Shown here piece after piece: positions 1 through 7,278 of a stretch of 26,740 nucleotides of DNA. The notes under the pieces are model-generated. The model did not search any database, was not told the DNA's origin, and was given only the letters and a program-made list of their open reading frames with translations. A program made the position numbers and the translations under genes. The DNA is from Candidatus Omnitrophota bacterium (GTDB lineage: Bacteria; Omnitrophota; Gorgyraeia; Zapsychrales; Zapsychraceae), in the NCBI GenBank assembly GCA_018062515.1, contig JAGOSC010000035.1, positions 1 through 26,740 of the forward strand, written 5' to 3'. How positions within the stretch are numbered: position 1 is the stretch's first letter; the number at the start of each line of letters is the position of its first letter.

Positions 1-161
1 CCATAGACATACTCCATAGTGCACATCTCTGCCGCCTTTGGTCCGCACTTAATGTCATAGCCATGGCAGTTTTCAATTTCGCATTTCTCTTTTGCAAAGG
101 ATGATCCGATCAGCATTTCGCCTGCGACTAAACATAAACAAAATATTTTCTTAATATTCAT
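1..161 (-). CDS. Partial small Cys-rich secreted protein (C-terminus beyond window)
   Basis: I do not recognise this protein. The open frame begins at an ATG (161-159) and runs off the left edge, so about 53 residues are visible. Residues 1-23 are a typical Sec signal peptide ending in SSFA, followed by a mature region beginning KEKCEIENCHGYDIKCGP with four cysteines in about 25 residues and a CHG triplet that is not a haem CxxCH. The start codon lies inside the last codons of the upstream gene (overlap 151-161), so the two are probably co-translated. The cysteines suggest disulphides or metal binding in the periplasm, but this is inference. There is no known function, and the missing C-terminus limits any call. 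Confidence 0.6.
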   Translation of the reverse strand, partial: MNIKKIFCLCLVAGEMLIGSSFAKEKCEIENCHGYDIKCGPKAAEMCTMEYVY

Positions 162-1110
162 CTTTAGTTTCCCCCGATTGATCATACTTATACCCATAAT
201 GTTTATTTTCCGTCAGCATCATGGAAATTTTTGCATTATTTGCCAGCGTCATAGGCACTTCAGTTACCTCATGCATATCTTCTAGATAAATTAACATCGT
301 TTTCGGATCGACCAAACGGGTACCATTGCCAAAAAATTTGGTATCAACGGAATTCATTCCCCTTAATCGTTCACCCATTTTCTCGTCGAGTCCGGTATAA
401 AATTCATTGATGATCGTTCTTAGGCCAGCAGGATTTGCGTCATAATGATATTCTATTTTCGCGCAGCGGGTCGCTCCGCAAGAAACCATTTCCTTGAGCC
501 GGTAAACGCTTGTGTAATCAACCGTATTTCCATCCGGAAGTATAGATTTTCCATCCATATACCATGTGTCACCCACCTTAATTTCTCGCCCAATAAGATC
601 ACCGATACGATTGCTATACTCATCTTCTTCTTTATCGATCATTGCTTCAACATTGATATTCTTTAGCGCTTCTTTAGCTATATCTTCCGGTAATTCGGCC
701 TTAAGAATATTGACAAACTCTTCAAACCCGTCGATATTTAAAAAAAGACCTTTTGCATCAAGATGAAGCACATAATTTATACCAAGCATAAGTTTTAAAT
801 TCGATTCCGGCACGAGATGACCATCCCGCGTCATGGTTACCAAAAAAGGCTTTGCCATCAGCAAATAACCTTTTTCATCTTTTTTGATAACCACCTTGAC
901 TGTTTCTTCGGTCAAATTGATTTGCTTTTTTATGCCTCCAAAATCCTTAATCTGTTCGGCGCTGTACATTTGTCTATAAGAAATACCGTCGGGTGGGTTA
1001 AATTTAAATATGACTTTTTCTTCGGAATAACTTGGGCTGGAGCATAAAATAAAAATGGTTGAAATATTGATCGAACACCAAAGCATTTTTTTGAACCGAC
1101 AAACGCTCAT
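151..1110 (-). CDS. Secreted protein of unknown function, 319 aa
   Basis: A signal peptide covers residues 1 to about 29 (hydrophobic NISTIFILCSS, probable cleavage after SYS), giving a mature periplasmic or exported protein of about 290 residues with no membrane segment. The mature part begins with a beta-rich stretch (VIFKFNPPDGISYRQ), has an acidic helical middle, and ends in more strands. It resembles lipid- or protein-binding beta sandwich families seen in secreted unknown proteins, but I cannot name one with confidence. Two cysteines (SCGATRC) are close enough to form a disulphide. The ATG overlaps the stop of the ABC-F gene as ATGA, so translation is likely coupled to it. The downstream Cys-rich gene starts inside its 3' end. 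Confidence 0.75.
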   Translation of the reverse strand: MSVCRFKKMLWCSINISTIFILCSSPSYSEEKVIFKFNPPDGISYRQMYSAEQIKDFGGIKKQINLTEETVKVVIKKDEKGYLLMAKPFLVTMTRDGHLVPESNLKLMLGINYVLHLDAKGLFLNIDGFEEFVNILKAELPEDIAKEALKNINVEAMIDKEEDEYSNRIGDLIGREIKVGDTWYMDGKSILPDGNTVDYTSVYRLKEMVSCGATRCAKIEYHYDANPAGLRTIINEFYTGLDEKMGERLRGMNSVDTKFFGNGTRLVDPKTMLIYLEDMHEVTEVPMTLANNAKISMMLTENKHYGYKYDQSGETKDEY

Positions 1111-2999
1111 GCTTCATTCGTTCCTTCTTTTAAACTTTCTAAAGCTTCCCACCGTTCAAAAGCGCTTAATAAATCATCTTCGATCTTTTCTAATTGACGC
1201 TGTATCTCATCAATCTTTTTCTTATCCTGCTTATGAAATTCAGGACCTTCCATGACATTGTAAATCTTATCCTGCTCGGCTTCAAGTTTTGTAATTTTAG
1301 CCGTTAAACTGTTTAATTCACGTTGTTGTTCGAAGGTAAGACCTGGCTTAGGTGCACCCTTTTCTTTTGTGTCGCCGTCGTCGGTAGGAAATGAAACCTT
1401 ATTCTGTTTTTGATTAAGCCAATCATCATAACCACCGGCGTATTCGCCGATTTTACCATTGCCTTCAAACACAATCGTCGATGTAACCACATTATTCAAA
1501 AACGCGCGATCATGACTGACAAGAATCAAGGTTCCGGAATACTCAATCAATAGTTCCTCTAAAAGCTCCAGTGTTTCGATATCCAAATCATTCGTCGGTT
1601 CATCCATTACCAAAAAATTAAACGGTTGAGTAAATAACCGCGCGAGAAATAACCGATTCCGTTCGCCTCCGGACAAAACCTTAACCGGTGTACGCGCGCG
1701 TTCTGGAGAAAACAAGAAATCCTGAAGATATCCAATCAAGTGACGAGCTTTTCCGTTAATCGTGATGGTATCCCCGGAACCGCCGCTAATGTTTTCAATC
1801 ACTGATTTTTCTTCATCTAATTGTTGCCGTAACTGATCGTAATAAGCGATCTCCAGATTCGTTCCAAGCTTAACTGTACCCTGTTTGGGTTGCATTTTTC
1901 CCAACAAAATTTTTAGCAAAGTCGTTTTTCCGCTTCCATTAGGCCCGATTAAACCAATTTTATCACCGCGCATAATTTGAACCGAAAATTTATCGATGAG
2001 GCAAGCATCTCCATATCCGTGACTGATATTCACCGCTTTAATAACTTGGCGCCCGGACATATCGGCTTCTTGCGCCGCCATGCGAACCTTACCCGTTTGC
2101 CGACGCTGTGCCAACTTTTCCACGCGTAATGCTTCCAACGCTTTGACACGACCTTCGTTCCTGGTCCGCCTTGCTTTTATACCCTTTCGAATCCAAATTT
2201 CTTCTTGAGCCAATTTTTTATCAAAATGTTCGTGGTGAGCCGTTTCAATTTCAAGCTCCAACTGTTTACGTTCAAGAAAAGTTTTATAATCGCACATCCA
2301 ACTGTACATACGGCCGCGGTCGAGCTCAATAATCCTCGTCGCTAAATGCGTCATGAACATGCGGTCGTGAGTGACAAAAAATAATGTGCCGTGATACTCT
2401 TTTAAATGTTCTTCCAGCCAGTTAATTGTGTCCACATCCAAATGATTCGTCGGCTCGTCGAGAAGAAGGATATCCGGATTAAGAACAAATGCGCGCGCCA
2501 ACATGACACGTTTTTTCTGTCCGCCGGAGAGATTTTCAAACGGCTGATCAGGATCGAGTTTCATTTGTTCGACGATCTCCTCGACTTTGCGATCAATTTC
2601 CCAGCCATTCGTTCGATCCATCTCGGATTGAAGCCGATCCAAATCGCGCATCAGCGCCGGAGTATGCTCTGTTTGCAAACGATGATTAAGATGATGATAG
2701 TCGCTGACGGTCTTCGCCTGCGCGCCAAGTCCGGACAGAACAATATCAAAAACATCACCTTTTAATTCTTTCGGAATTTCCTGAGGAAGATGGGCTACCT
2801 CGACCCCTTTTTGATAAATGATCTTACCAGTATCGACATCGATTTGCCGGTTCATGACCTTCATCAGTGTCGTCTTCCCGGTACCATTACGCCCTAAAAG
2901 CGCGACTCGTTCCCCCGCCTCCAATTGTAAATTGATATGATCAAATAGTAGCGGCCCTCCGAGGGACAAACTAATATCTTGCAGACTGATGACAGCCAT
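1107..2999 (-). CDS. uup: ABC-F ATPase, Uup type
   Basis: This is a soluble ABC-F protein of 630 residues, close to E. coli Uup in length and layout. The first nucleotide-binding domain has Walker A GRNGTGKT (36-43), signature LSGGQKKR (157-164) and Walker B LLLDEPTNHLD (178-188). The second has GPNGSGKT (352-359), LSGGERNR (442-449) and LVMDEPTNDLD (463-473). A charged linker lies between them (about 235-310), and a C-terminal coiled coil (about 545-625) follows. No transmembrane segments are present. ABC-F proteins act on the ribosome or, for Uup, are linked to DNA repair and transposon excision phenotypes; the exact role here is inference. The start at 2999 has an AAAGGA Shine-Dalgarno about 9 nt upstream. 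The stop overlaps the next ATG. Confidence 0.93.
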   Translation of the reverse strand: MAVISLQDISLSLGGPLLFDHINLQLEAGERVALLGRNGTGKTTLMKVMNRQIDVDTGKIIYQKGVEVAHLPQEIPKELKGDVFDIVLSGLGAQAKTVSDYHHLNHRLQTEHTPALMRDLDRLQSEMDRTNGWEIDRKVEEIVEQMKLDPDQPFENLSGGQKKRVMLARAFVLNPDILLLDEPTNHLDVDTINWLEEHLKEYHGTLFFVTHDRMFMTHLATRIIELDRGRMYSWMCDYKTFLERKQLELEIETAHHEHFDKKLAQEEIWIRKGIKARRTRNEGRVKALEALRVEKLAQRRQTGKVRMAAQEADMSGRQVIKAVNISHGYGDACLIDKFSVQIMRGDKIGLIGPNGSGKTTLLKILLGKMQPKQGTVKLGTNLEIAYYDQLRQQLDEEKSVIENISGGSGDTITINGKARHLIGYLQDFLFSPERARTPVKVLSGGERNRLFLARLFTQPFNFLVMDEPTNDLDIETLELLEELLIEYSGTLILVSHDRAFLNNVVTSTIVFEGNGKIGEYAGGYDDWLNQKQNKVSFPTDDGDTKEKGAPKPGLTFEQQRELNSLTAKITKLEAEQDKIYNVMEGPEFHKQDKKKIDEIQRQLEKIEDDLLSAFERWEALESLKEGTNEA

Positions 3000-3061
3000 G
3001 GTTCTCTATTCCTTTAATCATTGGGATTTTAAAATGGACCAACATGTGACTTGAGTATTTT

Positions 3062-3298
3062 TTATGGCCGGCGTAAGGGCTTCAATAAATAATCTAATCC
3101 ATTTAATTTAATTTCATATATGCTTTTCAGCATATCACCTAATTGTCCGACGGGAAAACCCTTGCGGGAAAACCACATAATATAATCTTCCGGTAAGTCG
3201 ATTAATTTGTAATCCTTATATTTTCCAAATGGCATCTTCATTTGAATCATTTTCAAAAGAAATTCGTCATCTGGAACAATAGAATCCCCGTCGGCCAT
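3062..3298 (-). CDS. DUF3820 family protein, 78 aa
   Basis: This small soluble protein matches the DUF3820 (putative quorum-sensing-regulated virulence factor) pattern. It has MPFGKYKDYKLIDLPEDYIM at about 29-48, then WFSRKGFPVGQLGDML, and a short helical tail. The family is about 70-80 residues, so this copy is full length. The fold resembles small nucleic-acid-associated domains, and the biochemical function is not established. It begins five bases after the stop of the preceding gene, implying one transcript. A 62-nt gap then separates it from the ABC-F gene, which has its own Shine-Dalgarno. Confidence 0.85.
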   Translation of the reverse strand: MADGDSIVPDDEFLLKMIQMKMPFGKYKDYKLIDLPEDYIMWFSRKGFPVGQLGDMLKSIYEIKLNGLDYLLKPLRRP

Positions 3299-3303
3299 AA
3301 AAC

Positions 3304-3732
3304 TTATTCAACTTGAAGATCAATTCGAATAGACGCATCGGCACCGTTTCCAACACCGACAAAATTTCCATTACTATCAAATCCAAGATCTATCTCGATA
3401 GATTTTACATTCTTATTTACCGATAAACTGCTCACGATGTCTTTTACAAAACCGCTAATGTCATCTTGTGATTTTCTCACGCCTGCTCTTAACTTTTCTG
3501 CAGATACTACGATTTTCTTTTCAGGCACATCGCTTTTAATAACCGCGCGCTCAGGACTACGCCATGGTTCACGTTCACGTTTCTTGAAAGAATCATATCC
3601 TCTGGATTGTTCCCCGCCGTCTCTGTCATATTTATTATATGACCGTTTATCGGCGCCGGGTCTCTTCTCGTAACGGCTAAAGGCATGTTTGGTCGGTCTT
3701 TTTTCTGGACCGGAAGGTGGTTTAGGTGTCAT
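3304..3732 (-). CDS. Two-part protein: charged low-complexity N-terminus plus small conserved-looking C-terminal domain
   Basis: I do not recognise this 142-residue protein. Residues 1-65 are disordered and rich in Arg, Lys, Pro, Ser, Tyr and Gly (for example RYEKRPGADKRSYNKYDRD), like RNA-binding tails. Residues about 72-142 form a compact alpha/beta unit: a helix (VSAEKLRAGVRKSQDD), a second helix, then strands KSIEIDLGFDSNGNF and ASIRIDLQVE. The strand pair weakly resembles the trypsin-co-occurring (Trypco1, CU044_2847) domain, but this is a low-confidence likeness. No signal peptide or membrane helix is present. The start is supported by GAGGAG about 8 nt upstream of the ATG. It is followed after 5 bases by the DUF3820 gene. 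Confidence 0.75.
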   Translation of the reverse strand: MTPKPPSGPEKRPTKHAFSRYEKRPGADKRSYNKYDRDGGEQSRGYDSFKKREREPWRSPERAVIKSDVPEKKIVVSAEKLRAGVRKSQDDISGFVKDIVSSLSVNKNVKSIEIDLGFDSNGNFVGVGNGADASIRIDLQVE

Positions 3733-3824
3733 TATTATTCTCCTCGTGTGTTAGTGTTCAGTTAATCGCCTCGACGCAGATCGTATATTTATAGGAAATG
3801 TATCGGACATAAAATAAATTCTAT

Positions 3825-4214
3825 TTATTCTGAAAAATCGAATTCCTTGACGCTGATGGAATGTTCTTTTAAGGCTTCCCAAGGAATATATTCGAGAGTT
3901 TTTTCATTCGTTGCTTCCAGAATTACCTTGGGGGCTTTTCCAGCTTGGTAGGCCTCTAACCACCGCAATGCGCATAAGCACCAACGATCACCTTCGATTA
4001 ATCCCGGAAAATCTGACTGAGGCATCGGGGTAGATAAATCGTTGCCGGCTTTTCTTGAGAATTTTAGAAACTCGTCGGTGGCGACAATGCACACGGTGTG
4101 TAAACCGAAATCTTCCTGGCCCGTGTTACAGCATCCGTCGCGGTAAAATCCTGTCATGGGGAATTTTGAACAGGCTTGCAGTTTGCTTCCTAAAATATTT
4201 TTTTGCTCTTTCAT
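3825..4214 (-). CDS. DUF2237 family protein, 129 aa
   Basis: The sequence matches DUF2237 along its whole length. Signature pieces are NILGSKLQACSKFPMTGFYR (6-25), DGCCNTGQEDFGLHTVCIVAT (26-46), FSRKAGNDLSTPMPQSDFPG, and GDRWCLCALRWLEAYQAGKAP followed by VILEATNEKTLEYIPWEAL. The family has several invariant cysteines (here in GCCNTG and WCLC), but its role is not known. It is cytosolic, with no signal peptide. The ATG is preceded by AAAGGA at good spacing, and a 12-bp hairpin ends about 15 nt upstream of the start. Its 3' end is followed by an AT-only inverted repeat that might be a weak terminator. Confidence 0.9.
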   Translation of the reverse strand: MKEQKNILGSKLQACSKFPMTGFYRDGCCNTGQEDFGLHTVCIVATDEFLKFSRKAGNDLSTPMPQSDFPGLIEGDRWCLCALRWLEAYQAGKAPKVILEATNEKTLEYIPWEALKEHSISVKEFDFSE

Positions 4215-4229
4215 AATTTCCTTTAAAGC

Positions 4230-4264
4230 ACAGGGGACAACATCGTCTTAACGTCGTCCCCTGT
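4230..4264 (-). promoter_or_regulatory. Strong hairpin in the leader of the DUF2237 gene
   Basis: Arms ACAGGGGACAAC (4230-4241) and GTCGTCCCCTGT (4253-4264) are complementary over 12 positions with one G:U pair in the minus-strand RNA. They enclose an 11-nt loop. On the minus strand the hairpin sits between the stop of the 22-residue peptide gene and the Shine-Dalgarno of DUF2237. The bases after it (GCTTTAAAGG) give a poor U-tract, so it could be a weak terminator/attenuator, an RNA stability element, or a translational control structure. Confidence 0.6.
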
Positions 4265-4281
4265 TTACAATCTAAAATCTA

Positions 4282-4350
4282 TTACTTGCCTTTTTTGGCT
4301 TGTTTCTGATTGCTTTTCTTACCTTTTGACTTTGGACTTTTGTCACCCAT
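4282..4350 (-). CDS. Small basic peptide, MGDKSPKSK type, 22 aa
   Basis: The ATG at 4350-4348 opens a 22-codon frame: MGDKSPKSKGKKSNQKQAKK then GK, ending in TAA. It has eleven lysines, no hydrophobic core and no cysteines. The MGDKSPKSK opening is one I associate with a widespread, uncharacterised family of very small bacterial proteins, usually somewhat longer than this. The Shine-Dalgarno AAAGGAG is at ideal spacing and a consensus-like promoter lies 66-93 bases upstream. A second in-frame ATG seven codons upstream (4371) with its own AAAGGA is possible but would give a start unlike the family. The peptide probably binds nucleic acid or ribosomes through charge; that is inference. Confidence 0.7.
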   Translation of the reverse strand: MGDKSPKSKGKKSNQKQAKKGK

Positions 4351-4415
4351 GGCGTTTCTCCTTTTGATCATGTTTGTTCCTTTAACAAGAACACATGAAT
4401 TTTGATTGGTGCATC

Positions 4416-4443
4416 ATTATTTCGGAGTTACTCTTGCTGTCAA
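4416..4443 (-). promoter_or_regulatory. Sigma70-type promoter for the MGDKSPKSK gene
   Basis: On the minus strand there is a perfect -35 TTGACA (4443-4438), a 16-bp spacer, and -10 AATAAT (4421-4416, five of six). The predicted start near 4409 would give a leader of about 60 nt to the ATG at 4350. The transcript would read through the hairpin into DUF2237 if termination is incomplete. Confidence 0.6.
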
Positions 4444-4490
4444 TATGCGGACTATTCTACATTAAAATAAAATAAATACTAATTAAATAT

Positions 4491-4594
4491 CAGTGGTGAG
4501 TGGTCAGTGCTCGGTGGTCAGTAGCAGCAATTTCCTATTACATATCACTTATCACTTATCACTTTTACTGATCACTCATCACTGATCACTTTTC
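4491..4594. repeat. Heptamer short-tandem-repeat patch with inverted arms
   Basis: The left part (4491-4525) is built of TGGTCAG-like heptamers and the right part (4542-4594) of TCACTTA, then ACTGATC/ACTCATC-like heptamers. The left segment CAGTGGTGAGTGGTCAGT (4491-4508) and the reverse complement of 4567-4584 agree at 16 of 18 positions. Both differences become G:U pairs in plus-strand RNA, so a long imperfect hairpin is possible. The last codons and the TGA of the THUMP methyltransferase gene (4579-4590) lie inside this repeat. Confidence 0.75.
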
Positions 4595-5712
4595 GTTGTA
4601 TATTGATAATAGTTCACCTCAATATTTCCGTTAAATAATTTACGTACTTTATCCGGTTTTGAACGGGTGATAAATTCAGGAAAACGTTTATCCGCCGTCA
4701 AGAAATAAAGCGACCAACCTTTTTGTTCTTTAAAGGTTGCGTCGATGGCATGATAAATCGGATTAAGATCTCTTAAAGATGAAATTTTGACGCCATACGG
4801 AGCATTAGATATAATCGTACCCATCGTATCAGCCAGCTTCAAATCAAGTACGTCTTTCGCTTCAAAAATTATGTCTTTATCGACGCCAGCATTTGCCGCA
4901 TTTTCGCGACAAATTTTGATCAAATCTAATTCAATATCGTATCCACGTATTTGCAAACTACCCGTCCGAAGAATCGCTTCTTCGGCTTCTTTTCGCGCCT
5001 TTGTCCAAGCTTGAGGATCAATGATCGGCCATTCTTCAGAAATAAATGTTCGCCTGATTCCTGGAGCAATATTGCGTGCGAGCATGGCAGCCTCAATCAA
5101 AATGGTCCCCGATCCGCACATGGGATCCATTAAGGGTTTATCTTTTTTCCAGTCACTCAGCACAACTAAAGCAGCAGCCAATGTTTCCCGAATAGGAGCT
5201 TCACCGGTTTTATTTCGATAACCGCGTTTATGAAGACCATCGCCGGATGTATCGAGCGTAATGGTTGCAATATCTTTCAATAATCCAATGTGAATCGTAA
5301 ATTCCGAGCCCGTCTCAGGAAATTCTTTTACTTTTAATTTATCTTTAAGCCGTTCGAGAACAGCCTTTTTACCGACGGATTGATTAGAACGGACACTTTC
5401 TAATTGTGATTTAACGGAATTACCGGCCACTGTAATCATTCCGTCGGGCAAAATCCATTGTTCAAATGGAATCGATTTAATGCCATCGAACAGTTGATCA
5501 AAATCGCGCGCCTCAAATTGTCCTAACTTAACCACAACGCGATCGGCACAACGTAAATTAATATTAGCTTTTGGAATATCATTGATCGTCGCATCAAACT
5601 CCGTTTTTCCGTCGGAACCAGCTGTAGTAAAGAATCCGAGATCTCTTACTTCGCGTTTCACGAGAGCCTCAAGGCCAAATGTGCAGGTGGCAATCAGTGT
5701 TATTTTATCCAT
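4579..5712 (-). CDS. THUMP-domain class I SAM-dependent RNA methyltransferase (RlmL N-half/YpsC type)
   Basis: The 377-residue protein has a ferredoxin-like/THUMP N-terminal region (about 1-155), the linker GDGLHKRGYR...APIRETLAAAL (157-182), and a Rossmann methyltransferase domain with the SAM loop DPMCGSGT (196-203). The catalytic motif IV reads NAPYG (303-307) where NPPY is usual. This is the layout of rRNA/tRNA guanine-N2 methyltransferases (UPF0020; RlmL N-terminal half, B. subtilis YpsC), so it probably modifies rRNA. I chose ATG at 5712; a GTG two codons upstream (5718) is less likely. The stop lies in a heptamer repeat, making the C-terminus KSDQ repeat-encoded. It starts about 9 bases after the SDR stop. 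Confidence 0.9.
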   Translation of the reverse strand: MDKITLIATCTFGLEALVKREVRDLGFFTTAGSDGKTEFDATINDIPKANINLRCADRVVVKLGQFEARDFDQLFDGIKSIPFEQWILPDGMITVAGNSVKSQLESVRSNQSVGKKAVLERLKDKLKVKEFPETGSEFTIHIGLLKDIATITLDTSGDGLHKRGYRNKTGEAPIRETLAAALVVLSDWKKDKPLMDPMCGSGTILIEAAMLARNIAPGIRRTFISEEWPIIDPQAWTKARKEAEEAILRTGSLQIRGYDIELDLIKICRENAANAGVDKDIIFEAKDVLDLKLADTMGTIISNAPYGVKISSLRDLNPIYHAIDATFKEQKGWSLYFLTADKRFPEFITRSKPDKVRKLFNGNIEVNYYQYTTKSDQ

Positions 5713-5735
5713 AATCACCGATCACCAATCAATGG
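5713..5735. repeat. Short heptamer repeat between SDR and methyltransferase genes
   Basis: On the minus strand the junction reads as three degenerate copies TGATTGG, TGATCGG, TGATTAT. They supply the SDR stop codon (TGA, 5724-5722) and run up to the ATG of the next gene. It is similar in unit and composition to the patch at 4491-4594, at the other end of the same gene. Confidence 0.5.
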
Positions 5736-7269
5736 GGTAATAATCTTTAAGAAATTTTCCACACCAATGTTCTCCGGTGAGAATACCGTTAAAAAACGGA
5801 TCACAAACCCGCGCTGCTCCGTCGACAATATCCAGGGGCGGTTGAAAATCATGCATTTCCTGCCGTTTTTTAGCCAAAGTAATTGGATCCTCATCGGTAA
5901 CCCATCCCGTGTCCACGGCATTCATAAAAATTCCGCTTTTCGCTAAATCAGCAGCGGATGTATGTGTCAGCATATTAAGAGCAGCCTTGGCCATATTTGT
6001 ATGAGGATGACGATTAGATTTTTTATAACGGTGAAACTTCCCTTCCATCGCCGAGACATTTACGATATGTTTTTTACCCGTATCGTCCCGTTTCATCATT
6101 CCACTGAGACGATTGCATAAAACAAATGGCGCGATTGCATTAACCAGTTGAATCTCCATCATCTCAGCGGTAGGAATCTCTCCCAACGTTAATCGCCAAC
6201 TATTATTTGTCCGTAAATCGACTTGCTGCAAATCAGCGTCGAGTTTTCCTTGCGGAAAAACTTCGTCGGAAGCTAATGTATGATCATAAGCATATGGAAT
6301 TTGTGATAAACGTGCGCTAGCTAACATACCAATCCCAGCGGTTTTCGTGCTCCATGCGACGGGTAAAGCTGCTTGGTCTACGGCGCCTTCAGTTGAACCA
6401 ATTAAAATTTGTCTTTTACAATCTTCAAAACGGGATAATAAAGTCCGCGCTTCCTGTGGCAATTCATGAAATGATTTCAAATCGAGCGCCAAAAGATGGG
6501 CATAAAAACCCGGTGGTCGACGGACCGTTTGCGCGGCATTATTGATTAATAAATCGAGACGGTCAAAATTTTGTTCGACATATCGGCAAAAAATTTCAAC
6601 ACTAGGCGTATGCCTTAAATCCAAACCATAAATATGTAAACGATTTTTCCACTGATCGTAATCTTTTTCTTTAGAAAATCTTAGAGCTGAATCAACGGGA
6701 AATCGTGTGGTCGCGATCACCGTTGCCCCAGATCGAAGCATCATCATGGTAGCTTGATAACCAATTTTAAGCCGTGATCCGGTAATTAAGGCGACTTGAC
6801 CGTCGAGCGGAGCGGTTTGAAATCTCTTTTGATAATTAAATTCCGCGCAGGTCGGACACATTTGATCATAAAAATGATGTAACTGAGTAAAGTCGGCTTT
6901 ACAGACATAACAATTCCGCGCGGAAACGTGCGGATTCTTTGATTCCTTGACGCTAGTATCATTTTTTTCGGGAGCTATAAAAATGCTAGCTTCCCGGGCT
7001 CGACGGATACCGGTCGTTGCCCGCGCCTGACGTTCTTGCGTAACAATTTTTTGACGTTCCATCCGTCGTAAATCGCTCAAACGTTTTCTGATTTCTTCTT
7101 TATCTGGGCGGGAAATCTTACCAGCTGCCTTTAAAAGCGCGAGGCGTTGTTCATTAGATAGCTCCGCTAAACGCGTCGTATCTTCTAACAAGAACTCTAA
7201 AACTTTTACGCATTGATCTACTTCTAGGTGACTCAATTTTAAAGATTGAATAGATTCTGGTACAGTCAT
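5722..7269 (-). CDS. SDR-family protein with N-terminal helical region and zinc ribbon, 515 aa
   Basis: Residues 1-95 are charged and helical. A four-cysteine zinc ribbon follows (C120, C123, C138, C141). The Rossmann domain starts at about 157 with the NAD(P) loop TGSRLKIG (163-170) and has the NNAA motif (in LLINNAAQTVRRPPG). The usual catalytic YxxxK is replaced by T424-x3-K428 (HTNMAKAALNM), with S406 upstream, so a classical SDR redox mechanism is doubtful unless another residue substitutes. The length is about twice a normal SDR. Substrate is unknown. It lies 9 bases after msrAB on the same strand and just before an RNA methyltransferase. I recall similar long SDR proteins with HTNMAK from scattered bacteria and eukaryotes, so this may be a family trait rather than damage. 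Confidence 0.8.
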   Translation of the reverse strand: MTVPESIQSLKLSHLEVDQCVKVLEFLLEDTTRLAELSNEQRLALLKAAGKISRPDKEEIRKRLSDLRRMERQKIVTQERQARATTGIRRAREASIFIAPEKNDTSVKESKNPHVSARNCYVCKADFTQLHHFYDQMCPTCAEFNYQKRFQTAPLDGQVALITGSRLKIGYQATMMMLRSGATVIATTRFPVDSALRFSKEKDYDQWKNRLHIYGLDLRHTPSVEIFCRYVEQNFDRLDLLINNAAQTVRRPPGFYAHLLALDLKSFHELPQEARTLLSRFEDCKRQILIGSTEGAVDQAALPVAWSTKTAGIGMLASARLSQIPYAYDHTLASDEVFPQGKLDADLQQVDLRTNNSWRLTLGEIPTAEMMEIQLVNAIAPFVLCNRLSGMMKRDDTGKKHIVNVSAMEGKFHRYKKSNRHPHTNMAKAALNMLTHTSAADLAKSGIFMNAVDTGWVTDEDPITLAKKRQEMHDFQPPLDIVDGAARVCDPFFNGILTGEHWCGKFLKDYYPIDW

Positions 7270-7278
7270 GCAGGTCTT

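Noticed and set aside
2406..2765. 119-codon plus-strand frame opposite the ABC-F gene
   Set aside because: It is antisense to the conserved first ATPase domain, with no supporting start signals.
3806..3824. AT-only inverted repeat after DUF2237 as a terminator
   Set aside because: The stem has only A:T pairs and a short loop; too weak to call as an intrinsic terminator.
4491..4594. Possible CRISPR array
   Set aside because: The units are seven bases long with no spacers, so this is a short tandem repeat and no cas genes are near.
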